A program made the translations under genes and the position numbers. From Chenggangzhangella methanolivorans (GTDB lineage: Bacteria > Pseudomonadota > Alphaproteobacteria > Rhizobiales > Methylopilaceae), in contig NZ_CP081869.1 in NCBI RefSeq assembly GCF_019797865.1, positions 62,001-126,000 of the forward strand: a stretch of 64,000 bases of DNA, given 5' to 3'. The first letter of the stretch is position 1, and each line of letters starts with the position of its first letter. Below the pieces are notes generated by a model that was given only the letters and a program-made list of their open reading frames with translations, was not told the DNA's origin and made no database searches. Shown here piece by piece: positions 35,674-44,280 of this stretch.

Positions 35674-37005
35674 ATGACGACACCCCACACCTTCGCCCTG
35701 CGCGGACGCACGCTCGCCTTCCGGGACGATCCGTTCCGGGTCGGTCCGGATGCGGCCGTCGAGACCTGCGACGACGGCGCGGTCGTGATCGCGGACGGCA
35801 GAATCCTGGAGGTCGGACAGGCTTCCAACGTGCTCGCCCGCCATCCGGGCGTCGAGGTCGACTCTTACGGCCCCGACGCGCTGATCATGGCGGGCTTCGT
35901 CGACAGCCACGCGCATTATCCGCAGCTCGAGATCATCGGCTCCTATGGCGAGCAGCTGCTCGAATGGCTCGAGAAATACACCTTCCCGACCGAGATCAAA
36001 TATTCCGACCCGCAATACGCCCGCGCCGGGGCCGAGACCTATCTCGACGGCTGCCTCGCCAACGGCGTCACCACGGCGAGCGTTTTCTCGGCCACCTATC
36101 CGGCGTCGGTCGAGGCGCTGTTCGAGGGCGCGCTCGAACGCGGCATGCGCATCGTGTCGGGCAAGAACATGATGGACCGCAACTGCCCCGAGGCGCTGCG
36201 GGACACGGCCCGGTCGGGCTACGACCAATCCAAGGCGCTGATCGAGAAATGGCACGGCCGTGGACGCATCGTCTACGCAGTGACGCCCCGCTTCGCCGTC
36301 ACCTCGACGTTCGAGCAGATGGAGGCCATGGGCGCGCTCTGCGCGAGCATCCTACCACGCTGATGCAGACCCACATGTCTGAAAACCTCGCCGAGATCGC
36401 CTGGGTCGCAGAGCTCTATCCGGACGCGCCGGACTATCTCGGGGCCTACGAGGCCTATGGGCTCATCGGCGAGGGCGCGAATTTCGGCCACTGCATCCAC
36501 CTGACCGAACGCGAGATCGCGCGGCTGCGCGAGACCGGCTCGGCCATCTCCCACTGCCCGACCTCGAACGCCTTCATCGGCTCGGGGCTGTTCGACATGA
36601 AGGGCCTGCGCGACTGCGACTCGCCCGTCCGGGTGGGGCTTGCGACCGACATCGGCGGCGGCTCGTCCATGTCGATGTTCGACACGATGAAGGCCGCCTA
36701 CGAGATCGCGCAGCTGCGCGGCTACTCGCTGCACCGGTCAAGGCGTTCTGGCTCGCCACCATGGGCAGCGCGGCGGCGTCCGCATGGAGGGCAAGGTCGG
36801 CAATCTCGCGGCCGGCCACGAGGCCGACGTGATGGTCATCGACCTGAACTCGACGCCGCTGATCCGCCGCCGGATGCGCGAGGTCGACAGCCTGTTCGAG
36901 GCGCTGTTCGTCCAGATGATCCTGGCCGACGACCGCGCGATCCGCGCGACATACGTGGCGGGCAAAAAGCTCCACGACCGGGATCAGTCCAATGCGGATC
37001 GCTGA
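35674..37005 (+). CDS. guaD: Guanine deaminase, with three apparent frameshifts
   Basis: This amidohydrolase of about 443 residues converts guanine to xanthine. Metal-site blocks are VDSHAHYPQ, PRFAVTS, MQTHMSEN, FGHCIHLTE and GLATDIGGGSS, all matching guanine deaminase. The coding frame shifts near 36341 (MGALC / REHPTTL), 36733 (GYSLH / VKAFWLATMGSAA) and 36776-36784 (back into MEGKVGNLAAGHEADV). Each is repaired by adding one base. Three natural hits in a gene that otherwise keeps every motif is improbable, so sequence error is likely. It supplies xanthine to the xanthine dehydrogenase encoded nearby. Confidence 0.85.
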
Positions 37006-37020
37006 TCGCGAGACGCTCTT

Positions 37021-37159
37021 CTCCCCTCCCCCTTGCGGGGAGGGGTCGGGGGTGGGGGTGGTTCAGGACGGAGCGCGACGGCGCCAACGCTCTATGACCG
37101 CTCGCGGCGCCTTATCCGGCGCCACCCCCACCCTCACCCTCCCCGCAAGGGGGAGGGGG
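37021..37159. repeat. Large inverted repeat, family C (CCCTCCCCCTTGCGGGGAGGG type)
   Basis: Left arm 37021-37061 and right arm 37122-37159 are near-perfect inverted copies built from CCCTCCCCCTTGCGGGGAGGG followed by a G/T-rich run. About 60 unrelated bases lie between them. It fills the gap before puuD and would form a long hairpin in RNA. This element class is dispersed in many alphaproteobacterial genomes. Confidence 0.8.
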
Positions 37160-37219
37160 CCGGAGGCGTCGCGCCTGTCGTTTCTCCCACGCCAAAGCCC
37201 ACTCTCGGGAGCCTGAGCC

Positions 37220-38416
37220 TTGGACGCGATCATCTGGGAGTGGGTGAGCTTCTTCGTGCGGTGGACGCACGTGATGGCCGGCATCGCGTGGATCGGCTCG
37301 TCGTTCTACTTCGTCCACCTCGACCTCAGCCTGAAACAGAGGCCCAGCCTGCCCGAGAAAGCCTATGGCGACGAGTGGCAGGTCCACGGCGGCGGCTTCT
37401 ACCACATGGTCAAGTATCTGGTCGCCCCGCCGCAGCTGCCCGAGCACGTCACCTGGTTCAAATGGGAGGCCTACGCCACCTGGCTGTCGGGCTTCGCGCT
37501 TCTGGTCATCGTCTACTATCTCGGCGCGCGGCTCTACATGATCGACCCCGCCGTGATGGACATCCATCCGATCTCGGCGGTCGCCTACAGCCTCGGCGGC
37601 ATCTTTCTCGGCTGGTTCCTCTACAACGAGTTCTGCGAGAGCGACCTCGCCAGGAGCGACCTGAAGCTCGCGCTCTCGGCCTTCGCGATGATCGTGGCTT
37701 TCGCCTTCATCTACTCCTTCGTGTTCTCCGGCCGCGGCGCCTTCATGCAGATCGGCGCGATGATGGGCACCATCATGGCGGCCAACGTCTTCATGGTGAT
37801 CATTCCCAACCAGCGGAAGGTGGTGGCGTCGCTGAAAGCCGGCGAGACGCCCGACCCGACGCTCGGGGCGAAGGGCAAGCAGCGCTCGCTGCACAACAAC
37901 TACCTGACGCTGCCGGTCGTGTTCGTGATGATCGGCAACCACTATCCGCTCGCATTCGCGACGCGGTATTCGTGGATCATCCTCGCGCTCGTCATCGTCA
38001 TGGGCGTGTCGATCCGGCATTTCTTCAACACGATGCATCGCGGAAAGCCCTCGCCCTGGTGGACCTGGGGGATCACGGCCGCCTGCGGGGCGGCGATCGC
38101 GGCTCTGTCGGCGGCCGGCCCCGCGCCCGCCCGGCGCGCGGTCGTCGAACCGCAAGGCGCCCAGAGCGAGCTGTTCGAAAACGCCCAGCTCGTGGTGCAG
38201 ACCCGCTGCAGCATGTGCCACGCCGAAAGGCCGCTCTGGCCCGGCGTCGGCGTCGCGCCGAAGGGGGTGAAGCTCGAGACGCTTCAGGACATCCGGGCCC
38301 ATGCCGGCGCGATCCGGGTCACGGCGGTGCTGACCCATTCCATGCCGCCCGGCAACGTCACGGAGATCACCGACGAGGAACGGCGCATCCTGAAGGATTG
38401 GGTCGCGGTCGAGTGA
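37220..38416 (+). CDS. puuD: Membrane-bound urate oxidase PuuD with C-terminal cytochrome c domain
   Basis: This 398-residue protein has about eight membrane helices in its first 300 residues (WTHVMAGIAWIGSSFYF, SGFALLVIVYYLGARLY and others; several His residues lie in the helices) and a C-terminal single-heme cytochrome c domain with CSMCH and a late methionine (HSMPPGN). This is the PuuD architecture, which oxidises urate to 5-hydroxyisourate and sends electrons to the respiratory chain rather than making hydrogen peroxide. TTG 37220 is the start. It completes guaD, xanthine dehydrogenase, PuuD, UraH and UraD as one pathway. Confidence 0.93.
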   Translation: MDAIIWEWVSFFVRWTHVMAGIAWIGSSFYFVHLDLSLKQRPSLPEKAYGDEWQVHGGGFYHMVKYLVAPPQLPEHVTWFKWEAYATWLSGFALLVIVYYLGARLYMIDPAVMDIHPISAVAYSLGGIFLGWFLYNEFCESDLARSDLKLALSAFAMIVAFAFIYSFVFSGRGAFMQIGAMMGTIMAANVFMVIIPNQRKVVASLKAGETPDPTLGAKGKQRSLHNNYLTLPVVFVMIGNHYPLAFATRYSWIILALVIVMGVSIRHFFNTMHRGKPSPWWTWGITAACGAAIAALSAAGPAPARRAVVEPQGAQSELFENAQLVVQTRCSMCHAERPLWPGVGVAPKGVKLETLQDIRAHAGAIRVTAVLTHSMPPGNVTEITDEERRILKDWVAVE

Positions 38417-38425
38417 GCGGGACGG

Positions 38426-40341
38426 CTAGGTCTTGGCCCCCGCCGGAACGATCGCGCGTCGAGGCCCGCGGCCTTGAGGCGCGAGGCGAGCGTCGTCGGC
38501 CTCACGCCAAGCAGCTCCGCCGCGCCGCCGGAACCGGACACCCGGCCGCCGGCCGCCTCCAGCGCAAAGACGAGCGCGGCGCGGTCGCGGGCGCGGCGGT
38601 CGTCCTCCGAAACGATCGCAGGGGCCTTGCCGGCCGGCCGCGGCTCGGCGCGGACCGCCGCCGCCTCGCCGCCCGGAAGATCGATCGCCAGCCGCCCGTC
38701 GCGCGCGGTGATGAGCGCGCGCTCGATGACGTTCTCGAGCTCGCGAACGTTGCCCGGCCAGTCATAGGCGACGAGGCGGCGGACGTCGCGCTCGGTGAGG
38801 CTCGGAGCCCGGCCGGCCGGCGCGCGCCCGGGCCGGCCCAGCATGTGGAGCGCGAGCAGCGGGATGTCCTCCGGCCGCTCGCGCAGCGGCGCGGCGTGGA
38901 TCGGAAACACGTTGAGGCGGAAGAACAGATCACGCCGAAACGCGCCGCGCTTCACCTCCGCCTCGAGGTCGCGGTTGGTGGCGGCGATGACGCGGACGTC
39001 GACCCGCCGCGTCTTCTCCTCGCCGACGCGCTCGATCTGGCCTTCCTGGAGCACGCGCAGCAGCTTGCCCTGCTGCTCGAGCGGGATCTCGCCGACTTCG
39101 TCGAGGAACAGCGTCCCGCCGTCGGCGAGCTCGAAGCGCCCGACGCGGTCCCTCAGCGCGCCCGTGAAGGCGCCGCGGGCGTGGCCGAAGAACTCGCTCT
39201 CGAACAGCTCGCGCGGAATCGCAGCGCAGTTGACTCGGATCATCGGGCGTTCGCGCCGCTCGCTCGCCTCGTGGATCGCGCGGGCGATCAGCTCCTTGCC
39301 GGTCCCGCTCTCGCCCGTGACGAGGACGCTCGCGTCGGTCGGAGCGACGAGCTCCACTTGCCGAAGCGTGGTCTGGATCGCAGCGCTCGCGCCGACGATG
39401 CCGCGATGGCGGCCCTCCAGCCGGATCTCCTCCTGCAGATAGGCGTTTTCGAGCTCGAGTTTTTCGCGCAGCGCGTCGACTTCGGCGAGAGCGGCTTTCA
39501 GCTTCTCGTCGGCCTCGCGGCGCTGGCCGATGTCGCGGAACACCACGACGGCGCCCACCACAACGCCGCGGTCCTTGATCGGGGTCGAGGTGTATTCGAC
39601 CCAGAGCGGCGAGCCGTCCTTCTTCCAGAACACCTCGTCGGTGACGGTGTGCACCGCGCCGTCGCGGAACGCGCCGTAAATCGGGCAGTCGTGGTTGTGG
39701 TAGTGGCTGCCGTCGGGGTGATGGTGATGCACCGTCGCGTGCATGTTCTTGCCCACGAGCTCCTCGGCGTTCCAGCCCAGCATGCGTTCGGCCGCGGGGT
39801 TGAGGAAGGTGGTGGTCCCCTCGGCGTTGACGCCGTAGACCCCCTCGCCCGCCGCCTTCAGGATGAGCTGGTTCTCGCGCTCCACCTCCTGGAAGAAGCG
39901 CTCGACCTTGCGCCATTCGGCGATGCCGTCGCGCATGTAGAGCTCGGCCTCGGCGTCCGCGTCGCGGCGCCGGCGCTCGTCGAGATCGGCGATCGTGACG
40001 ACGATCGGCCCGCGCGGGCCCTCGAGCCGCACGCCGGAATATTCGTAGCGCGCCGCCCCTCCTTCGAAGGGCGCGGGCGAGAGCGAGCGCGTCCAGTGCC
40101 GGCCGAGCGTCAGCACCGCGTCCGTGAACACCACGAGCGCCGGACGCTGGCCCGGATGCAGCTCTGCGAAGGAGCGGCCGACCACGTCTGCGCCCTCGCC
40201 GCCCGCCAGTAGGCGGCGCGCGGCGTCGTTGGCGGCGAGCACCCGGTCGGCGAACGGATCGACCACGAGCGCCGCCTCGGCGAGCGCCTCGAAGGCCGCG
40301 ACGGGGTTCCGGCCGAGATCGAACGAAAGCTGCGCCAACAA
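38426..40341 (-). CDS. PAS-domain sigma-54-dependent activator, divergent from the cyanate operon
   Basis: About 638 residues: two PAS-like domains (residues about 10-110 and 150-270; the second has [21 protein letters not shown], a His/Cys-rich patch), a short coiled linker, the AAA+ domain ([14 protein letters not shown] for sigma-54 contact, [13 protein letters not shown]) and a C-terminal helix-turn-helix ([21 protein letters not shown]). The unbroken frame runs on to 38284, inside puuD. A natural end, AIVPAGAKT plus stop at 38426, lies in another frame after an indel near 38450. The start is TTG 40341. It likely activates the cyn genes through the site at 40370-40392. Confidence 0.88.
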
Positions 40342-40369
40342 CGAAATCTCGTAAGCAAGAGACGATATT

Positions 40370-40392
40370 TCGTAAATTACGATTTTTCGTAA
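40370..40392. promoter_or_regulatory. Candidate activator site: TCGTAA inverted and direct repeats
   Basis: TCGTAA-A-TTACGA (40370-40382) is a perfect inverted repeat, followed by another TTTCGTAA (40385-40392). A CTCGTAA half-site lies at about 40348. The cluster is AT-rich, next to the activator gene's own start, and 70-80 bases upstream of the GG-N10-GC promoter. That is the usual place for an enhancer bound by a sigma-54 activator. Confidence 0.6.
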
Positions 40393-40448
40393 CCGACCGC
40401 CAGCGCGTTTGCGTCAAGAACGCGAGAGGATTGCGCGGCGTCCGGAGT

Positions 40449-40464
40449 TTGGCACGCGCTTCGC
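40449..40464 (+). promoter_or_regulatory. cynAp: Predicted sigma-54 promoter of the cyanate operon
   Basis: TTGGCACGCGCTTCGC matches the -24/-12 consensus: a perfect TTGGCACG at -24, then GC exactly ten bases after the GG. The -12 element reads TCGC instead of TTGC. Transcription would start near 40476, leaving a short leader before ATG 40502. Confidence 0.65.
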
Positions 40465-40501
40465 AATGGAAGTGACGCCTCGCCACCGGAGCCTCGCGCC
40501 G

Positions 40502-41857
40502 ATGACCGCTTTCAAAGACCCCTTCGACGCCCGCCACCGCCTGACCCCCGGTTGCTCCTGCGGCCGCCACGCCAGTCAGGCCGAGCACGCGGCCGACCCC
40601 GCAAGCGCCGACGACCGCTCGAAGCGCGTCGTCGAGAGCGCGGTGATGCGGGCGCTGTTCCCGCAGGACGCCACCCGCCGCGCCTTCCTGGCCGCCGTCG
40701 GCGCCGGGACGGCGATCGCCGCCGTCAACGCGCTGTTCCCGCTTGCGACCGCGACCGAGGTCTTCGCCCAAGGGCTGCCGGTCGAGAAGAAGGACCTCAA
40801 GGTCGGCTTCATCCCCATCACCTGCGCGACCCCGATCATCATGGCCAAGCCGATGGGCTTCTATGAAAAGCAGGGGCTGAACGTCGAAGTGGTGAAGACC
40901 GCCGGCTGGGCGGTGATCCGCGACAAGGCGATCAACAAGGAATACGACGCCGCCCACATGCTCTCGCCGATGCCGCTCGCGATCTCGATGGGGGTGGGCT
41001 CGAACCCGATCCCGTGGACGATGCCGGCGGTCGAGAACATCAACGGCCAGGCCATCACCCTCGCGGTCAAGCACAAGGACAAGCGCGACCCGAAGGACTG
41101 GAAGGGCATGAAGTTCGCCGTGCCCTTCGACTATTCGATGCACAACTACCTGCTGCGCTACTACCTCGCCGAGGCCGGGATCGACCCGGACCGCGACGTG
41201 CAGATCCGCGCCGTGCCGCCGCCCGAGATGGTCGCGAACCTGCGCGCCGACAACATCGACGGTTTTCTCGCGCCCGACCCTGTGAACCAGCGCGCCGTCT
41301 ATGACGGCGTCGGCTTCATCCATCTGCTCTCAAAGGAGATCTGGGACGGCCACCCCTGCTGCGCGTTCTCGGCCTCCAAGCAGTTCGTGACCGAGATGCC
41401 GGGCACCTATCAGGCGCTGCTGAAGGCGATCATCGAGGCGACGGCGTTCGCGCAGAAGCCCGAGAACCGCAAGCAGATCGCCGAGGCGATCGCACCCACC
41501 AACTACCTCAACCAGCCGCAGACGGTCGTCGAACAGGTGCTGACCGGCACCTTCGCGGACGGGCTCGGCAAGGTGATGAAGGACCCGAACCGCATCGCGT
41601 TTGACCCCTTCCCCTATGAGAGCTTCGCGGTCTGGATCCTCACCCAGATGAAGCGTTGGGGGCAGATCAAGGGCGACGTCGACTACCAGAAGGTGGCCAA
41701 GGACGTGTTCCTCGCGACCGACGCGACCAAGCTCATGGCCGAGGCCGGGCTCACCGCGCCGACCGCCACCACCAAGACGTTCTCGGTGATGGGCAAGCCG
41801 TTCGATCCGGCCAAGCCGGCGGAGTACGTCGAGTCCTTCGCGATCAAGCGGACCTGA
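40502..41857 (+). CDS. cynA: Cyanate ABC transporter substrate-binding protein (CmpA/NrtA family)
   Basis: This 451-residue protein belongs to the CmpA/NrtA family of nitrate, bicarbonate and cyanate binding proteins. A long n-region with CSCGRHAS precedes a Tat signal (ATRRAFLAAVGAG, cleavage near EVFAQG). DLKVGFIPITCATPIIMAKPMGFYEKQGL opens the mature fold, and the ligand-loop block KFAVPFDYSMHNYLLRYYL follows. The predicted transcription start near 40476 rules out the upstream ATG codons and favours 40502. Linkage to cyanase defines the cargo as cyanate, since by fold alone nitrate would be equally likely. Confidence 0.88.
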   Translation: MTAFKDPFDARHRLTPGCSCGRHASQAEHAADPASADDRSKRVVESAVMRALFPQDATRRAFLAAVGAGTAIAAVNALFPLATATEVFAQGLPVEKKDLKVGFIPITCATPIIMAKPMGFYEKQGLNVEVVKTAGWAVIRDKAINKEYDAAHMLSPMPLAISMGVGSNPIPWTMPAVENINGQAITLAVKHKDKRDPKDWKGMKFAVPFDYSMHNYLLRYYLAEAGIDPDRDVQIRAVPPPEMVANLRADNIDGFLAPDPVNQRAVYDGVGFIHLLSKEIWDGHPCCAFSASKQFVTEMPGTYQALLKAIIEATAFAQKPENRKQIAEAIAPTNYLNQPQTVVEQVLTGTFADGLGKVMKDPNRIAFDPFPYESFAVWILTQMKRWGQIKGDVDYQKVAKDVFLATDATKLMAEAGLTAPTATTKTFSVMGKPFDPAKPAEYVESFAIKRT

Positions 41858-41860
41858 GCG

Positions 41861-42706
41861 ATGCGCGCCTCGCTGTCTCTTCGCGCCGGCCTGCTCTCGA
41901 TCGCGATCCTCGCGGCGCTGATCGGGATCTGGCACGTCGCGACCCTTCCGACCGCAGGCGCGGCCGGAAACGTCGATCCGGAATACGCAGCCCTCGTCTC
42001 GGGCGCGGCCGCGGAGGGACAGAAGAGCGCGTTCCCAACCCCTGCCGATGTCGGCGCGACGCTCTGGAAACACATCAAGGACCCGTTCTACGTCCGCGGC
42101 GCGAACGACCAAGGCGTCGGGATCCAGCTCGCCTATTCGCTCGGGCGCGTGCTGGTCGGCTACGGCCTCGCGGCGCTGGTCGCGATCCCGCTCGGCTTCC
42201 TGATCGGCATGTCGCCGCTCACCTACCGGGCGCTCGATCCCTTCATCCAGATCCTCAAACCCATCTCGCCTTTGGCCTGGATGCCGCTCGCGCTCTACAC
42301 GATCAAGGACTCAGGGATCTCGGCCATCTTCGTGATCTTCATCTGCTCGCTGTGGCCGATGCTGATCAACACGGCCTTCGGGGTCGCGAGCGTCAGGAAA
42401 GAGTGGCTCAACGTCGCCGCGACGCTCGAGGTCGGACCGCTGCGCAAGGCCTTCATGGTGATCCTGCCGGCGGCGGCCCCCACCATCATGACCGGCATGC
42501 GCATCTCGATCGGCATCGCCTGGCTCGTGATCGTGGCGGCCGAGATGCTCGTGGGCGGCACCGGCATCGGCTACTTCGTCTGGAACGAGTGGAACAACCT
42601 CTCCATCGGCAACATCCTGACCGCGATCCTGCTGATCGGCCTCGTGGGCATGATCCTCGACGTCGCCCTCGCCCGCGCCGCCCGCCTCGTGGCCTACCGG
42701 GAGTGA
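41861..42706 (+). CDS. cynB: Cyanate ABC transporter permease
   Basis: This 281-residue permease of the NrtB/CmpB type (BPD_transp_1) starts three bases after the cynA stop. It has about six membrane helices, the first at residues 10-30, a periplasmic loop with FPTPADVGATLWKHIKDPF, and the coupling motif EVGPLRKAFMVILPAAAPTIMTG (EAA loop). GTGIGYFVWNEWNN is a conserved late block. It pairs with the ATPase encoded after the intervening repeat. Confidence 0.9.
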   Translation: MRASLSLRAGLLSIAILAALIGIWHVATLPTAGAAGNVDPEYAALVSGAAAEGQKSAFPTPADVGATLWKHIKDPFYVRGANDQGVGIQLAYSLGRVLVGYGLAALVAIPLGFLIGMSPLTYRALDPFIQILKPISPLAWMPLALYTIKDSGISAIFVIFICSLWPMLINTAFGVASVRKEWLNVAATLEVGPLRKAFMVILPAAAPTIMTGMRISIGIAWLVIVAAEMLVGGTGIGYFVWNEWNNLSIGNILTAILLIGLVGMILDVALARAARLVAYRE

Positions 42707-42738
42707 CGGTGATGGCGTCGTCTGAAACCACACCGCCT

Positions 42739-42831
42739 CGTCATCCCCCGGCTTGTCCGGGGGATCCACGCCAACCCACGAAGCGCCGCGCGTCGGCGCG
42801 GTGGATGCCCCGGACAAGCCGGGGCATGACG
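42739..42831. repeat. Palindromic repeat, family B, inside the cyanate operon
   Basis: CGTCATCCCCCGGCTTGTCCGGGGGATCC and GGATGCCCCGGACAAGCCGGGGCATGACG face each other around about 35 bases. It lies between the permease and ATPase genes of one transporter. In RNA it would form a stable hairpin and could lower downstream expression or protect the upstream mRNA. Confidence 0.85.
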
Positions 42832-42850
42832 AACCTTCAGGCGTTCGCCC

Positions 42851-43753
42851 ATGACCAAGCCCCTCATCTCCATCGAGGCGCTGGCGCGCCGCTATCCGGC
42901 GCCCGGCGGGACCGAGACCACGGTCTTCGAGAACGTCTGGCTGCCGATCGCCAAGGGCGAGTTCGTCTGCCTCATCGGCCATTCGGGCTGCGGCAAGACC
43001 ACGATCCTCAACGTGCTCGCAGGCCTCGACCAGCCCTCGGCCGGGGTCGTGATCGTGGACGGCCGCGAGATCTCGGGTCCGAGCCTCGACCGCGCGGTGA
43101 TCTTCCAGGGGCATTCGCTGCTGCCCTGGATGTCGGTGATGGGCAACATCGCCTTCGCGGTGACGTCGCGTCATCCCGACTGGCCGAAGGACAAGGTCCG
43201 GGCGCACTGCCAGAAATACATCGACGTCGTCCATCTCACCGGCTCCGAGCACAAGAAGCCGGCGGAGCTGTCGGGCGGCATGAAGCAGCGGGTCGGCATC
43301 GCCCGGGCGCTCGCGATCGAGCCCAAGATGCTGCTGATGGACGAGCCGTTCTCGGCGCTCGACGCGCTGACGCGCGGGTCCCTTCAGGACGAGGTGCGCC
43401 GCATCTGCACCGAGACCGAGCAGACCGTGTTCATGATCACCCACGACGTCGACGAGGCCATGCTGCTCGCCGACAAGATCGTGCTGATGACCAACGGTCC
43501 GGGCGCCAAGATTGCCGAGATCGTCGAGAACACGCTGCCGAAAGACCGGCGGCGCACCGACATCCACAAGCACGACAGCTACTACGCGCTGCGCAACCAC
43601 CTGCTCGACTTCCTCGTGACGCGCTCGAAGACTTTCGCGTCGGAGATCGCCGGGAAGAGCTACGACCCGCGCCGCCCGCCGCTGGTGCGGCCGGGCGAGA
43701 CGGCCGCCGCCGCGCCGCCCGAGATCGCCCCGGCCCGCGCCGCGTCGGCCTGA
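42851..43753 (+). CDS. cynD: Cyanate ABC transporter ATP-binding protein
   Basis: This 300-residue ATPase of the NrtD/TauB/SsuB group has Walker A GHSGCGKTT, the Q-loop VIFQGHSLLPWM, signature LSGGMKQRVGIARALA and Walker B MLLMDEPFSALD. A C-terminal extension of about 60 residues is Arg/Pro/Ala-rich. ATG 42851 lies 19 bases after the family B repeat. cynS follows with a 49-base gap. Confidence 0.9.
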   Translation: MTKPLISIEALARRYPAPGGTETTVFENVWLPIAKGEFVCLIGHSGCGKTTILNVLAGLDQPSAGVVIVDGREISGPSLDRAVIFQGHSLLPWMSVMGNIAFAVTSRHPDWPKDKVRAHCQKYIDVVHLTGSEHKKPAELSGGMKQRVGIARALAIEPKMLLMDEPFSALDALTRGSLQDEVRRICTETEQTVFMITHDVDEAMLLADKIVLMTNGPGAKIAEIVENTLPKDRRRTDIHKHDSYYALRNHLLDFLVTRSKTFASEIAGKSYDPRRPPLVRPGETAAAAPPEIAPARAASA

Positions 43754-43802
43754 CTTTTCACTACCCCGACCTCAACCTGCCTCACCCAAGGAGAGCCGCG
43801 CC

Positions 43803-44252
43803 ATGATCCGCGCCGAAGTCACCGAACTCGTCCTGTCGCAGAAGAGAATGAAGGGCCTGACCTGGAAGGAGATCCACGAGAAGGTCTCGGTCTCGACCTC
43901 GCCGATCGTGATCACCGCCGCGCTGCTCGGCCAGATGCGGCTCGAGCCGAGCGAGGCCGCCAAGGCCGCCGCGCTGCTCGACCTGCCGAAGGAGGCCGAG
44001 ATCCTGCTGACCGAGATCCCCTATCGCGGCTCGCTCACCGAGATCCCGCCGACCGACCCGGTGATCTACCGGTTCTACGAGCTCGTCATGGTCTACGGCA
44101 CGACCTGGAAGGAGCTCATCAACGAGGAGTTCGGCGACGGCATCATGTCGGCGATCGACTTCGACATGACGATGGAGCGCCAGCCCGATCAGAAGGGCGA
44201 CCGGGTGAAACTCCAGATGTCGGGCAAGTTCCTGAGCTACAAGCGCTACTGA
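43803..44252 (+). CDS. cynS: Cyanate hydratase (cyanase)
   Basis: This 149-residue cyanase converts cyanate plus bicarbonate to ammonia and CO2. Arg90, Glu93 and Ser116 lie exactly six residues before Arg96, Glu99 and Ser122 of Escherichia coli CynS, within VIYRFYELVMVYGTTWKELI and GDGIMSAIDFDM. The N-terminal helix-turn-helix-like domain is present. A clear AAGGAG site precedes ATG 43803. It is the last gene of the predicted sigma-54-driven operon. Cyanate also arises from urea and carbamoyl compounds, so the enzyme fits the other nitrogen genes here. Confidence 0.96.
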   Translation: MIRAEVTELVLSQKRMKGLTWKEIHEKVSVSTSPIVITAALLGQMRLEPSEAAKAAALLDLPKEAEILLTEIPYRGSLTEIPPTDPVIYRFYELVMVYGTTWKELINEEFGDGIMSAIDFDMTMERQPDQKGDRVKLQMSGKFLSYKRY

Positions 44253-44280
44253 GCCGCTGCGGCCGTCCGGGCCTCGCCCC

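Noticed and set aside
40502..43753. Nitrate/sulfonate transporter
   Set aside because: The fold alone would allow nitrate or sulfonates, but the operon ends in cyanase and has no nitrate reductase or sulfonate monooxygenase.
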